This document shows positions 12,968-22,902 of a stretch of 64,000 nt of DNA, one piece after another. How positions within the stretch are numbered: the first letter of the stretch is position 1; each line of letters opens with the position of its first letter. The translations under genes were made by a program, and so were the position numbers. This DNA is from Acephala macrosclerotiorum (lineage: Eukaryota > Ascomycota > Leotiomycetes > Helotiales > Mollisiaceae). The notes beneath the pieces are model-generated. The model saw only the letters and a program-made list of their open reading frames with translations, ran no database searches and was not told where the DNA came from. The stretch lies in assembly GCA_014904845.1 (NCBI GenBank), contig MU119290.1, positions 124,001 to 188,000 of the forward strand, written 5' to 3'.

Positions 12968-13834
12968 TCAGGCCATGATCCCACCAGCTCCAGCACCCCC
13001 ACCTCCTCTACCCTTCGGATCCTTCTTCATGCTCTTCTGTGGCCCATCATCCTTCGGTGGAAGCTCATCATCTCCATCTCCACCCTTATAATAACGCCCA
13101 TTGAGCAAGAGTCACCTCAGGCTTAGCAGCAGCACACCGAACGCAACGCTCCGTCGCAGAGCCGCCATAACACTTCCCACGTCGCCCATGATAACAAATG
13201 GGACATTTGTCAATATTTTCGACATTTGGGTCATTGTTTGAAGCAGAGATCCAGGGGGTAGCGTGTGGGTATTTTCTTTTGATGGGTGGGCCACGTCTGA
13301 CTGGGTTCGAGGTTGGGGTTGGGGTTGGGGTTGGAGTGGGAGCCGAGGAGGTGTTCGAGGTCGAGGCAGGGATTGCGGCCGCTGAACCTCTGTACACACT
13401 CCAGGGAGATGGCAAAGGGGCTGCTATTGTTTGTAAGTCATCAGCAAACAATATCCTTTCAACCTCGTTGGTGACAGAGCTGATCAGTCTTCCCAAACGA
13501 CTTTCCACCCAGATTCAAGTTATGACAAAAGGTTGGACACTTACTACCGGTCTCGTCGCCAGACGTGCCTTCCTCACCAGCAGCAGACAAATCATCATCC
13601 GACGATTCATCTATGGAAATATCAGCACTGGCGCAAAGCAAATAAAATGCTGCTTGATTACAGTGGAAAGACATACCTTCCTCATAGACCTCCTCCCCAA
13701 TCTCAATGCGAACCCAACGTGCCTGCACCTCTGTGCTCAATTGAGCCCATGGTGTTTGCGCATCGGCCTCTTCCTTTGTAGGTAGGGTATCATGCTTCTT
13801 CGCCAGGCTTCGCAGGAGGTAGTTGGTCTGCCAT
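12968..13834 (-). pseudogene. Cys6-array member 2 (probably decayed)
   Basis: The start ATG at 13834 is in the conserved context (CAACACTTGACGATGGC), but that frame meets a stop after 14 codons. The homologous exon continues one frame over (NYLLRSLAKKHD..EVQARWVRI), so a small indel is implied. Exons then join in phase 1: an acidic stretch (DESSDDDLSAAGEE), then a long final exon with a PT repeat (TPTPTPTPT), the W-I signature (HATPWISASNN) and the cysteine region (CPICYHGRRGKC, then GGSATERCVRC). The expected last cysteine lies in a shifted frame. A Gly-rich tail in yet another frame ends GGGGAGAGGIMA at 12968. The middle of the gene is well preserved, so the decay may be recent. Confidence 0.55.
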
Positions 13835-13985
13835 CGTCAAGTGTTGTGATTAGAAGTCGTGGTGGTGGAAATCACATGACTTTGTTCAGTTGGAGGAGGA
13901 TCTCAGGGGCTTAAGAGGTGGGAGATTGAGCTAGCCGAGCGCCATGGAGCTAGTCACGCTAGACGACACAATTGCGGTCCCGGTG
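13832..13985 (-). repeat. Upstream block shared with 12262-12412
   Basis: Second copy of the promoter-region duplication of members 1 and 2, with the same ordered words from CAAGTGTTG to the CGACACAATT segment. Confidence 0.65.
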
Positions 13986-14348
13986 TCTTATCACCTATTA
14001 TCCACGTCAAGAAGTAGGGGTCAGGTTCACTCAAAGAAACCCATGCATTTACTAATCGTCTATAAAATTCCAAAGCTCAAAGAGTTAAGCCCCTATTGAC
14101 AGAATCCTTTCATTTCTAGAGAATTGCAAAAGACTCGATTGGTATTGAAGACTCCCTCGCTAGGCTAAAGACTCGCTCGCACAATAATCCATGCTGCAAA
14201 AATACCGCCACACTGTTTTTCGACTCCAGAAGATTCTCCGATGCCCTACGAAACCTAGTATCCATCAGCAAATCTTAGGATTTATCAAGATCGTTCAGAC
14301 TTACCAACGTAAAATCCAGAATTGAGTATGACCGGAAATTCAAGGTTC

Positions 14349-15350
14349 TCAAGAGATAATCCCGCCAGCTTCAGCTCCTCCTCCTCCACCATTAGGCTGC
14401 GCACGGGGGACCCATGAGGCGGAGTTTTGATATTTTCCCCCACCCGTAGTCCCCCCTTGGTTTGAAGATATACTCTTCCTCCGCCCATAGCATCCCCATG
14501 GGTTTTTATAAGGCCTTACGAGGGTGCTAAGACTTATATAAAGGTATAGAATTTGTATATTCTCATTATTTTCATATTATGCACATTTTATAAATATATT
14601 GCGCATTTATATTTATATATATATTTAAAAGGCGCCGTGGATCTCTACAAGGGAAGTACTCAAAACGAACTCCACCAATAAAATACTTGAAATAAAAACT
14701 CCGCCTAAACCTACCCTATGGGGCAGGGGCAAAATGGGGTTTTGTCCCCCATGTTTTTTTTCGCAAGCAGCCTAACCACCATGATGATCCTTCTTCATAT
14801 GGCCCTAACGCTCATCGGACTTGGGGAAATCTCTCGGATTCTCCTTCTTCTCTGGCTTCTTCTTCGTCGGATCGCGTTTCTCGTAATGCTTACCCTCTAT
14901 GAAGCCATTTGAAGAGACCGTGCCTTGACAGTGCTCAGGACTCAAGCGGCGGCCCTTGCAGACAACATAAGCCGCAGTTGCCGAACGTCCCTTGCAAGCC
15001 TGATCTGCGCCATCGTATCCTCATTTTCCGTGCCAGCAGGGGAGGTAAGGAGTGGTATTTTGTACCTCTGTGTCGTTGTTGGAAAAGGAGGTCCAGGGGA
15101 TGTTATGGGGATAAAGCTGGCGGGTGTCTTAGGCTGTGATCGAGGTCGACGCATTGCTTAGGGCCTGAGCTGAAGGATTCGAGGTGGGAGCCAAGCTGGC
15201 TGGAGCAGAGGACAATCCTGCATCTGGAGAGTGTAAGCTGTGAGTGGACAATCTCCTTTCTGGCTTGTTGGTGACATAGACGATCACTCCGCTGATGGAA
15301 TGCTGTCCTCTCAAGTCAAGATAAAGGACGAGTTATGACAACTTACCTCT
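14349..15350 (-). pseudogene. Cys6-array member 3 (decayed, transposon-hit)
   Basis: The clearest relic is 15050-14800 on the minus strand. One frame reads LPCWHGK, a stop, GYDGADQACKGRSA, a few extra residues, then CKGRRLSPEHCQG and a Lys-rich tail. This is the Cys6 motif with the first cysteine as Tyr, an internal stop and a local insertion. After a further stop the tail HMKKDHHGG is cut by a 382-bp element (14393-14774) and resumes as GGGAEAGGIIS before the stop at 14349. That tail matches the Gly-rich end of member 2. An intron segment at about 15230-15290 also resembles member 2's last intron (GTTGGTGACA). The 5' exons could not be traced with confidence. Confidence 0.6.
14393..14774. 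mobile_element. hAT-like MITE with 8-bp target duplication
   Basis: Inverted termini TAGGCTGC..GCAGCCTA bound a 382-bp segment. Inside the ends, further inverted similarity is visible (GGGGGAC and GGCGGAGTTTT in both arms when one is reverse-complemented). Flanks are TCCACCAT at 14385-14392 and ACCACCAT at 14775-14782, an 8-bp target duplication with one mismatch. Eight-base duplications and T/CAG-type ends fit the hAT superfamily. There is no coding capacity, and the centre (14530-14640) is AT-rich. The insertion splits the glycine-rich tail of Cys6-array member 3; removing the element and one target copy rejoins the tail. Confidence 0.72.
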
Positions 15351-15783
15351 TTTATGAGGTTAGCATACATATCTTCCTGATCTTGTTGGCAATGATGAAA
15401 GATATTTTACAAAGTTAGCTGTTGATGCAGCGGAAGATCATGAAAGAAGAGAGCTTTATGAACCTCTATCTCAATTACCTAAACGTATCGCAGGCACAAT
15501 TTAGAAAAATGGAAAGGGGACATGAAGGCAAGTAAAAGCGTGTATTTCACTGTCCACGCTGAAAAAGCCAAGAAGCTAAGAAGCCAAAAAGCTAAAGGTT
15601 TCCATGCTCTTTGACTACCTACTCGAGGCACCTCAAAACCCCCTGCCAATGATTTCGAGTTGTTTATTACTGCTCGTACTTGCTCGAGTCCTCCAGAAGC
15701 CTTTGTGACGTGATACCGCTCGCTCCTTCTCCGCCTCTCCCAAACCGACCTTTCTTGGCCTTCTTAACCCCCATATTAGCCTC

Positions 15784-16507
15784 TCATGGAAGCCCCGGCA
15801 AGCCCTGGCACTTTTCTGCACTGTTGCCAACGTCGCGACATCTAGTACATAGTGGGCCACCTCTACACAAAGTCTTGCCTTTCTTTTGTTTTTTGCACTC
15901 AGGACAGATTGGATTGTTCTGGACGCTCGAATCACCATTTGAAGATGCAACCCAGCCTACGGCGGCGGATGCTCCGCTTGTAGAAACGGTTGGGATTATT
16001 AGAGGTGCAAGAGGACTGGGGTTTGTGATGCGTGCCGAGGCTCGAGTCGAGGAAGATGTCGGTGCTTGGGCATGTTCTCTAGCTATAGATTTGTCAGTAT
16101 GGAATCCTCTTCTAAGATCGTTAATCTTAGACCGTCATTATTGAACTTGGTCTAATTGTAAGACAATATATCCAGCGAAACAACTTTCACGTACCGTTTG
16201 ACTTTGCGTTGTTGTCCGCCGCGAGGGATGGCAGAGGTGGAAGGGGCCAGTCTTGAACCTCATACACGCTATCTATTTGATTATTAGTCTAATTAAACTA
16301 TGACTTCATCATCAGAAGCTTACCGTTATCATCATCATCGAAAGGACCAGGATAGCGCTTTTTCCATTGTTCTCGCTTTTCGCGCCTCAACATGTTCAAG
16401 GATCCAGGCTGCCGATCTTGATTTTTCTTGTGTAACTTACTCCACCAGATACCGTAGGCAATAGAAGCCCTTGATCTAGGAGTTGTTTGCGGATTTAGGT
16501 GTGCCAT
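15784..16507 (-). CDS. Cys6-array member 4 (intact)
   Basis: Three exons, 16507-16324, 16272-16195 and 16082-15784. Both introns (51 and 112 nt) are phase 1, giving 186 residues. Exon 1 encodes a basic, Trp-containing segment (ASIAYGIWWSKL, then REQWKKRYPGPF) ending in an acidic DDDDN. Exon 2 is a Pro-rich linker (WPLPPLPSL). Exon 3 has a Ser/Thr stretch, the W-V signature (GWVASSNG), QNNPIC, and the cysteine motif spaced C-x2-C-x9-C-x5-C-x2-C-x9-C with CRGG at the third cysteine. The layout is like a GAL4 zinc cluster but C-terminal, with a longer last loop. A metal-binding role is inferred; no function is known. Its nearest relative is member 5. Confidence 0.82.
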
Positions 16508-16725
16508 TGTTAAGCGTGGAAGGCGACTTGTGGTAGTATTGAGATCTGTGGAACTTTTTTGTGTTTACAAAAAGGATTTAAGGGAACTATATAGAACAAG
16601 AGGGAGGCGCGCAAAATTGGTCCAAGCCTTAGTGCGCATCGCACCCCGATCACCTGTCATCCCATCTTCCGCAGAAAGGTTACGAGCTCACTCAGGGGGG
16701 CTTAGCGTGGCATGTGACCCTAGGT
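16502..16725 (-). repeat. Promoter block shared with 18049-18275
   Basis: The DNA upstream of members 4 and 5 is homologous. Ordered words on the + strand are GCCATTGTTAAG, TTTTGTGTTTA, ACAAGAG, CCAAGC, GCGCAT, CCCATCTTC and CATGTGACCCT. Similar regulation of the two genes is an inference. Confidence 0.62.
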
Positions 16726-16889
16726 ACGCGGCAAACGAAGAGGTGCGCTTGCTGATCCATACATTTATAGATACTCTCGAAGGACTAAAAGGTAAAGGAC
16801 TTCCTGAATTTTGACTATCTTCTCAAAATACCTCCAAACTCAATGTCGTTTGTGTCCTCCTGATCTCCAAGCCCAAAGGGGAATGCCCC

Positions 16890-18053
16890 TCAAATCGTAA
16901 GTCCTGGACCAGCCCCTGCACCGTCACCATAACCACCCTTTCTCCCTATCCCGCCCTTCTTCTCAGCAGGGCCGCAATTATTTCCGCTCCCTTCCTTCTT
17001 CTTCGGTTCCCTCTTTCTGACCTCGAAGTCAGTGCGGCGGCACTCATCAGCATCGAATCCACGATACCAGCACATGTAGCATGGAGAACCGCCCCGGCAG
17101 TGTGTCTTTCCCTGCCTATAGTGGTCGCAATGCTTACACATAGTAGCATTCTGGGTATCAGGCGTGCCGTCCAAGAACGCGATCCAGGCGGTATTCGTTG
17201 ACGATTCGGGCGGGACTCGGCCCTTACCTTTCCTCGAGGTTGAGACAGGAGTTGTGGTTGGGATATTCGTGCCACTCACAGACCCAGGCCCTATGGCTGT
17301 GGATTTGTAACTTGTCAGCATCTTATTCTCTAGAGATATTGCTCTGATACTGCTCAAACAGTGACTAATTGGGTTCCACTTACATTGGCTGTCATCACCT
17401 GATCCTTGCGCTTGTGCAAGGTATGGAATAAGAGCGGGTGGAGGTCTAGCCAACCCAGCCGGAGGTCCGACAACTATAGAATCGCTAAATGTTAGTACAT
17501 AATGCCTCCTGGAAGGTGATGGAGCTAAAGTAGGAGATTCAAACTTTTTCCACTTACTAGGATTATCCCCAGGACGCACTAACGGTGATGGCGCAACTGC
17601 GGCAGGCATTGATGCTTGAGGAAGGGCTATACATGGGTTTGAATTAGTTAGCAAACCATCTCCTCTTTGTCTTTAGAGAACCAATGGTCATCATAAACAG
17701 CGTCTGCTTTCGAGATAACATGATTTATACGAAGGGTTCCACCTACGGTCTGTCTGGGCAGGGGACGTCAAAGGCGGAAGTGGCCAATCCTCAACGTCAA
17801 AGACACTATCTATGATTTTATTAGTCTATCATAATCCGTAATGGTACCGAAGCGCTGTCCAAATACCATTGTCGTCGTCTTCAAAGGGCCCAGGGTAGCG
17901 GCGCTCCCACTGCTCCCTTCTTGCTTGTCGCAACATGCTCAAGTGTTCATGTTGGCGTTGTTGGTTGACTGGATGCAGTCTTTTGTTCCACCAGATACTA
18001 TAGGCAACGTTGGCTCTTGATCTGGATGGTGACTGTGGAATTGGAGGCGCCAT
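16890..18053 (-). CDS. Cys6-array member 5 (intact, five exons)
   Basis: Exons 18053-17867, 17809-17747, 17626-17558, 17473-17384 and 17296-16890 are joined by four introns of 57-120 nt, all phase 1, giving 271 residues. The N-terminus matches member 4 (ANVAYSIWWNKR, then REQWERRYPGPFEDDDN). The short middle exons (63, 69 and 90 nt) are Pro-rich and symmetric. The last exon carries TAWIAF, then the six-cysteine motif with the same x2-9-5-2-9 spacing (CKHC, CRGGSPCYMC, then FDADEC), and a Lys/Gly-rich tail ending in GAGAGPGLTI. The tail resembles the ends of members 2 and 3. No enzymatic motif is present; the role is unknown. Confidence 0.85.
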
Positions 18054-18275
18054 TGTTAAGTGTTGATGGTGTTTTGCGTTGGTTGAAGTTGACTAAAGTT
18101 TTGTGTTTATAGGAGGCGCTCAGATGATTAAATAGTACAAGAGCAAACGGACCCAGGCTGGCCCAAGCGTTATTCTTAGCGCATTGTGTTTGTCGGTCGT
18201 CCCATCTTCTACGAGGAAGTAAGGCTGAGCGGAATTGCTCGGGCGTAAATTGTGTCATGTGACCCTGAGTGCATC
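18049..18275 (-). repeat. Promoter block shared with 16502-16725
   Basis: Second copy of the upstream region common to members 4 and 5; see the shared words at 16502-16725. Confidence 0.62.
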
Positions 18276-19035
18276 ACACTTAGTCAATTAAGATAAGTGC
18301 GTGCTTGCTGGTTTATATGTCTGCAAAAGTACGATTCAAGTAGTTGGGGGGTTTCTCATAGAGATAAGTAGAAGGTAATATAAGTCGAGAATTCTGATTT
18401 ACAATCAAGTTTATAAGAATCCGTCCCCTCCTGCCTAGCACGGAAGGAGAACTTCAGAAATCTGCCATAGTAGCACTTGTCATTCAAGTATAACTCCTTT
18501 CATAGTATTTTCAGAAGCGGAAGATGCTTCTATTTAACACCTCCGAAACTAAATTATTTAGGGCAGAAGGTTTGGTATTTGTGGTACTAACTCGGAATTG
18601 AAGACACCAAAATTTTTTCCATTGCCATTTGCTATTCATGCATTCCGCCGGGCACAATTATTCCTCCTCATTGTTGCAAACCCTTACCTACATGCAGTGT
18701 TTGAAAGAATCTTGCACCTATCCGATGATTCATTGTGAACTTGTTTGCAATGTTTGACCTTGCAAACGATATTTACCGCCTGCCGAAAGACCAAGTTACT
18801 AGGCAATCTCCTCCCAACCTCAAACATGATCTTCCTAGATACATCAAAGTAAACCAAAAGAAGTTTCACCTACAACATCTCGAATAGCGGGGGTTTACCA
18901 GCAGCGCAACGTGCTCGGATTCCCAAGTCCCGCAATGCCTCACCATGCTCCAGCGCTCATGCTCAACAACCTGCCCAAGACCTGTATCCTAGATCTTACC
19001 GAGACATCTCCGATTTTCACCACCTCCAAACAGCA
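18276..19035. other. Intergenic, no feature seen
   Basis: Only short, unsupported frames occur between array members 5 and 6. Confidence 0.5.
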
Positions 19036-19650
19036 TCATTCATCCACTCCTTCATGCTCAAACCTGGCTCGCACGTCTGGCGCGATCTTCTCAATAGGAT
19101 AAATGATACCAACGTTCGGTGTGACTTGCCAATATGCCGCAGTACCGGCCTCGTTGCGGAATAAGACACCAAATTGAGGAGATCCGAATTTCCGGCTCTG
19201 TCCGTATGATTGTGCAAACCGAGAATACTTGACTGGTGCAGTCTGAGTAGCTTGGGTCGTGAATGTTGTAAGCCTCTTTCCACTTCCACTGCCACCTTCG
19301 TTCCCACTTCCATCTCCAGTGCCTCCATTACCCTTTGGCCCTTGGAATGACCAGCCGATACGTTCAGGAATCTGCTCGGACTGACAGATTGCGGCGGAGT
19401 ATTTGAGCAAGCGACACGGATCGCATGGTGCCGCGGCGGAGAAAATGCAGAGCGAATTTCGTGAAATGCAGGGATTGCAGGGCTGTTGAACTTTCTTCCC
19501 GTGGTAGAAAGGAATCTGTGCAGATGATAGGGAGGCTCTCGGAGGTGATCGAGGTGGTTGAGAGTGTGGACGGCGTGGAGGAGTTGGATTCGAGGCGTAG
19601 CTTGGAGGTCTCGGATAGTTTGGGCCCTTCTGGCTCTTTCTATCGTTCAT
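19036..19650 (-). CDS. Cys6-array member 6 (divergent, intact)
   Basis: A single open exon of 204 residues from a good ATG at 19650. The N-terminus is Pro/Ser/Arg-rich. The cysteine motif lies near residues 58-90 (QQPCNPC, then CIFSAAAPCDPC, then YSAAIC), spaced C-x2-C-x6-C-x7-C-x2-C-x9-C, so the last 9-residue loop is kept. A Gly-rich linker (GNGGTGDGSGNEGGSGSG) leads to a C-terminal segment with no close match (AYWQVTPNVGIIYPIEKIAP). It differs from members 4 and 5 in having no introns and in placing the motif centrally. Family membership is inferred from the motif only. Confidence 0.62.
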   Translation of the reverse strand: MNDRKSQKGPNYPRPPSYASNPTPPRRPHSQPPRSPPRASLSSAQIPFYHGKKVQQPCNPCISRNSLCIFSAAAPCDPCRLLKYSAAICQSEQIPERIGWSFQGPKGNGGTGDGSGNEGGSGSGKRLTTFTTQATQTAPVKYSRFAQSYGQSRKFGSPQFGVLFRNEAGTAAYWQVTPNVGIIYPIEKIAPDVRARFEHEGVDE

Positions 19651-20314
19651 TTTGCTGATTCAGATTGTTGACTGCACTCCTTCTCTGGTGAGGAACGCGA
19701 AGTACGATCTGAGAATTAGGAAATTAGCCTGCCCTCAGTATACATACTGTACCTAACAAAGTTTTCGGTCCTTCACTACTTTCCTTTGACCCCATAAGTA
19801 AATGTTAGGAAAATGTATGCTACAGATGTCAAAGCCTTTTGAAGTAGACCACCATCTTTGTTGAAATGGGATGTTGAATAGTTCCAGTAACGCTTTTTTA
19901 TCTGAATCTTTTTGAGGCTTTGAGGTGAAGAATTCGTTGCCCTCAGGGGCTCGCTTAGAGCATCAAAAGGGGGGGGGGGGGTGATTATGTAATCAACTAT
20001 AGACAGGCCGGTGGAGATGCTTGGAGCCACTTCCACTCGACGAAAGCTTCGCGGCTGTGATTTGTAAAATGATTTAAGAGATTTTGGGGGTGGAATTGGG
20101 GTGGAATCGGGCTTCACTGCTCTAGCTCACGGTACATATTCCATTCCAGGACCCCGCTCTCGAGAGATTCTCCAATTTACTTGCCAGCCTAGCCTGACCC
20201 CAAGTTCCATACAATATCAGGTTCTCCGTGATAAATTCCTCCACTCATTACTCATCTATCAATCCATCTCTACGGACTGTAACGACTCAATGGGCCCTGT
20301 CTTTGACTCCGTCC
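19651..20314. other. Intergenic with a 13-base G run
   Basis: A run of 13 G lies at 19969-19981. An open frame on the minus strand crosses it but has no supporting feature. Confidence 0.5.
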
Positions 20315-20542
20315 CTAACCCCACTTTTCAGGTGTTGTATCGTACTTTGGCTGCGTCCCTTCTTGACAGTACTCAGTTCGATAGTGTCGAAGCGTTCTGA
20401 AAGGAGGTGATCCAGTGTAGGTACGTAGACGATCTTCAGCTCTACATATATAACAACGGTGATTTGGCGTAGGGTCCCGGATTGGAACCTGGTTGGATGC
20501 TTGAACGATTGCAAATGTCCCCGCGGCCGAAAGGGTGCCCAT
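20315..20542 (-). pseudogene. Cys6-array member 7 (eroded relic)
   Basis: A 75-codon open frame contains HRCYICRAED, then TYTGSPPFRTLRHYRTEYCQ. This keeps the first CxxC, the xGSPP block and the last cysteine. Positions 3, 4 and 5 of the motif are Tyr, Phe and Leu. Tyr from Cys (TGC to TAC) is one G:C to A:T change. Upstream sequence to 20854 stays open in overlapping frames, but no exon join could be fixed. I read it as a decayed copy; chance resemblance cannot be excluded. Confidence 0.35.
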
Positions 20543-20545
20543 CTA

Positions 20546-21545
20546 ATTTTCGTGAGAGGTGGCACTGTAGCAGTGATTGTGGGAGCGAGCCAGAGGGGTA
20601 AAGGATACTTCTTCCTGTCTCTGAAAGAAGTTTACGAGGGCGAACTCCTGTATTGTCTTCGATGAGGACATTGAGAGAGAGGTGATTTCACTTCGCAGAG
20701 AAGTAGCGTGGACTTGCATGTTTCCTGTACTTATTCGAGAAATGGTTGTGGTTGCTGCCTCTCGTAACATCCCAGTCTCTTCCGAATTCATAGTTCCAAC
20801 ACGATCATGGTGATGCAATGTTGACCAATTTACCTTAGCTTCATTGGGGCTCAAAGGGAATGTGGTTTGTTTCTCAAAGAAACCCTATAGGAAGAATGAC
20901 AAGAACTCATGGAGATTGAAGTACAAAATGAAGTATCTCGTAAATACTTCCAATGGGCACTCTATTATCGTGCGTTCATTCTTTGCGGTTAGATCGGTCC
21001 TTCCTAGCATCCTTCCAAGAGACATAGCTTTTGTTTGAAGAAGCTCATATAAGAGGAAAGGTGCAGAACATCCCTATCATTTTTTAACACTTGATTTATC
21101 TTTCACCAGGAAGCCCCTTGTCTTTCTTAGTTAGATTTACGTAACTGGGTTTGGTAGAGTAGCTTTTGAGTCGATTATGTGAAGCTACTAATTCCTACTC
21201 ATGTCTCATTTGAATTTAATAGTAGGGCTTGACAGTGGATTCGAAAAGACAAGAAACTAAGTTTCTCTGTTGTGGCTATTCCGAGACTTTGATGCAATTT
21301 CGATTACAATTTCTTCTCCCTCCGATACCTCGGTCTCCCGTTACGAACACAAAACCTCAAGGATGCCCTAAAACCACGAAACAAGCGGCTAAGAAGACCT
21401 CAAGCTAACGTTTCCGTACATCCATCCAAGTTAGAACCCCCATAGAAACATCCTAATAACAGCGGTGGCGGCAGCGAATATCACCAAACCACAAAGTGCA
21501 TACAACCATCCATCTGGAATATGCAACAGTCAATGACTCCTTGAC
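20546..21545. other. Intergenic, possible 5' remnants of member 7
   Basis: There is an open frame at 20543-20854 (minus) without recognisable features; nothing is supported from 20860 to 21545. Confidence 0.4.
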
Positions 21546-22432
21546 TCAATTCCAGGCTTGATAGTCTGGGAAATATTGGTCGTGTATCCTTCGGGCGTAG
21601 TCTTGGACCGCTGGGAAATTCTTCACAACCCTCTGCGAGTGCGGTGACCTTTGAAAATTGATCAACGTGGCCAACTTGAGTCTAGGAAAAGACTTACGCA
21701 GTACAGATCAATGCTCCGATGATGAACCCGAAGAGTACGACATCAGCTTCTGATGGGCTGTCCCCTCCTAGTACCCAGAAACATGGCTTTATGTCCCTTT
21801 CGTCTGCCAATCTCTTCTTTGCATCAAGGAGGCTGTTTATATTCTTCCATATATCCTCTCTGAAAGAAGCAATCTCAGGGCCTGAAAATCGGGCGGTGCC
21901 TTGTCCATGCAGTGTAGTCATTGTGCCTCGGTACGCTAATAGTCCTATAAGGACTCGCATGGGATACGGAATGGCTCCTAGAACGTGATCTCGCATCGTA
22001 TAGTAGTTTTCGTGCCATTTTTCATAACCCTATTTGCATCTGTTAGCACTGAGTCTTCACCCATTAAGGCGTGTTTACCTGATAAAAGTACAGTTTCTCC
22101 TCCAACAACGCCCTCAATGCCATGTCGTGGGCCCTGTCCAGAGGTCCCAGGTCCGCATTGAGATCAGGCAACAGATTATCCTCTACCAATCTGCCAATAA
22201 TCTGCGAGGAATCTGCTATCATTTCTGGCTCCTGGCCTGCTCTGGATATCCCGACGTAAGGTATCTTCCCCTTCGGTCCTTTCCTTGGTGATCCTGCTTC
22301 AGCCTTGTATGAGAGTCCGGCAAATCGTAATCGTGCTTCGAGTTTGGTCACAAATGGAGACCAGACATAGCCTGGCTCGCTCCAGCCGCGATAAATCGTT
22401 ATGCTAGGCTTTGCAGATGGTTTCGAGAACAT
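21546..22432 (-). CDS. Fax/metaxin-like glutathione S-transferase-fold protein
   Basis: Three exons, 22432-22079, 22029-21698 and 21648-21546, with two 49-nt introns, giving 262 residues. The start is set at 22432 because the longer open frame begins with TTG, not ATG. The N-terminal thioredoxin-like part reads ITIYRGWSEPGYVWSPFVTK, then GKIPYV and MIADSSQII, where a GST normally binds glutathione. The helical C-terminal part includes LLDAKKRL and FWVLGGDSPSEADVVLFGFI, the usual SxAD element. This pattern matches the Fax/metaxin-like GST group. Substrate unknown. It is divergent from the SET gene, sharing a 470-bp intergenic region. Confidence 0.8.
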
Positions 22433-22902
22433 GGTTGTTGAGGAGATTCGCACGCGGGATAGGAGTTTGGAGGCAATGAGCGACAATTGTTTCGCGATTT
22501 GAGGTTTGCTGGTGCTAAATTGTAAGTGCTGTCGGTGTTAGATATGTAGCAATTGGTTGCAGAGGGGGACTGCGGTCATATATCATTTGTTGAGATGAGC
22601 CATCAATTAGGTGAAGTTGTGCTGTAGCTGGAAGTTTAGGGTCTCCGAAGTCCGTAGGGGCTGGATTTAGCGTGTGGCTAGCCTGTTTTGGATTGTAAGG
22701 TTCGGACATCTGCAAACCCGCACCTCCATTGGGACATTATCACTACCCTGCATACAATTATCATAACTGACACACATGGGCGCGATTCACACAACATGCC
22801 ATTCAAGCGCATTGCTCAACTTGAGAGTCCATGTAATCCTCTTGATCTCAATCCTTCGCCTGCTGTGCCTCAAGAATCCAAGTCCACCCCACTTCGTCAG
22901 TT

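Noticed and set aside
19776..20117. 113-codon minus-strand frame crossing the G run
   Set aside because: The run encodes a Pro stretch by composition; no start context, intron or motif supports it.
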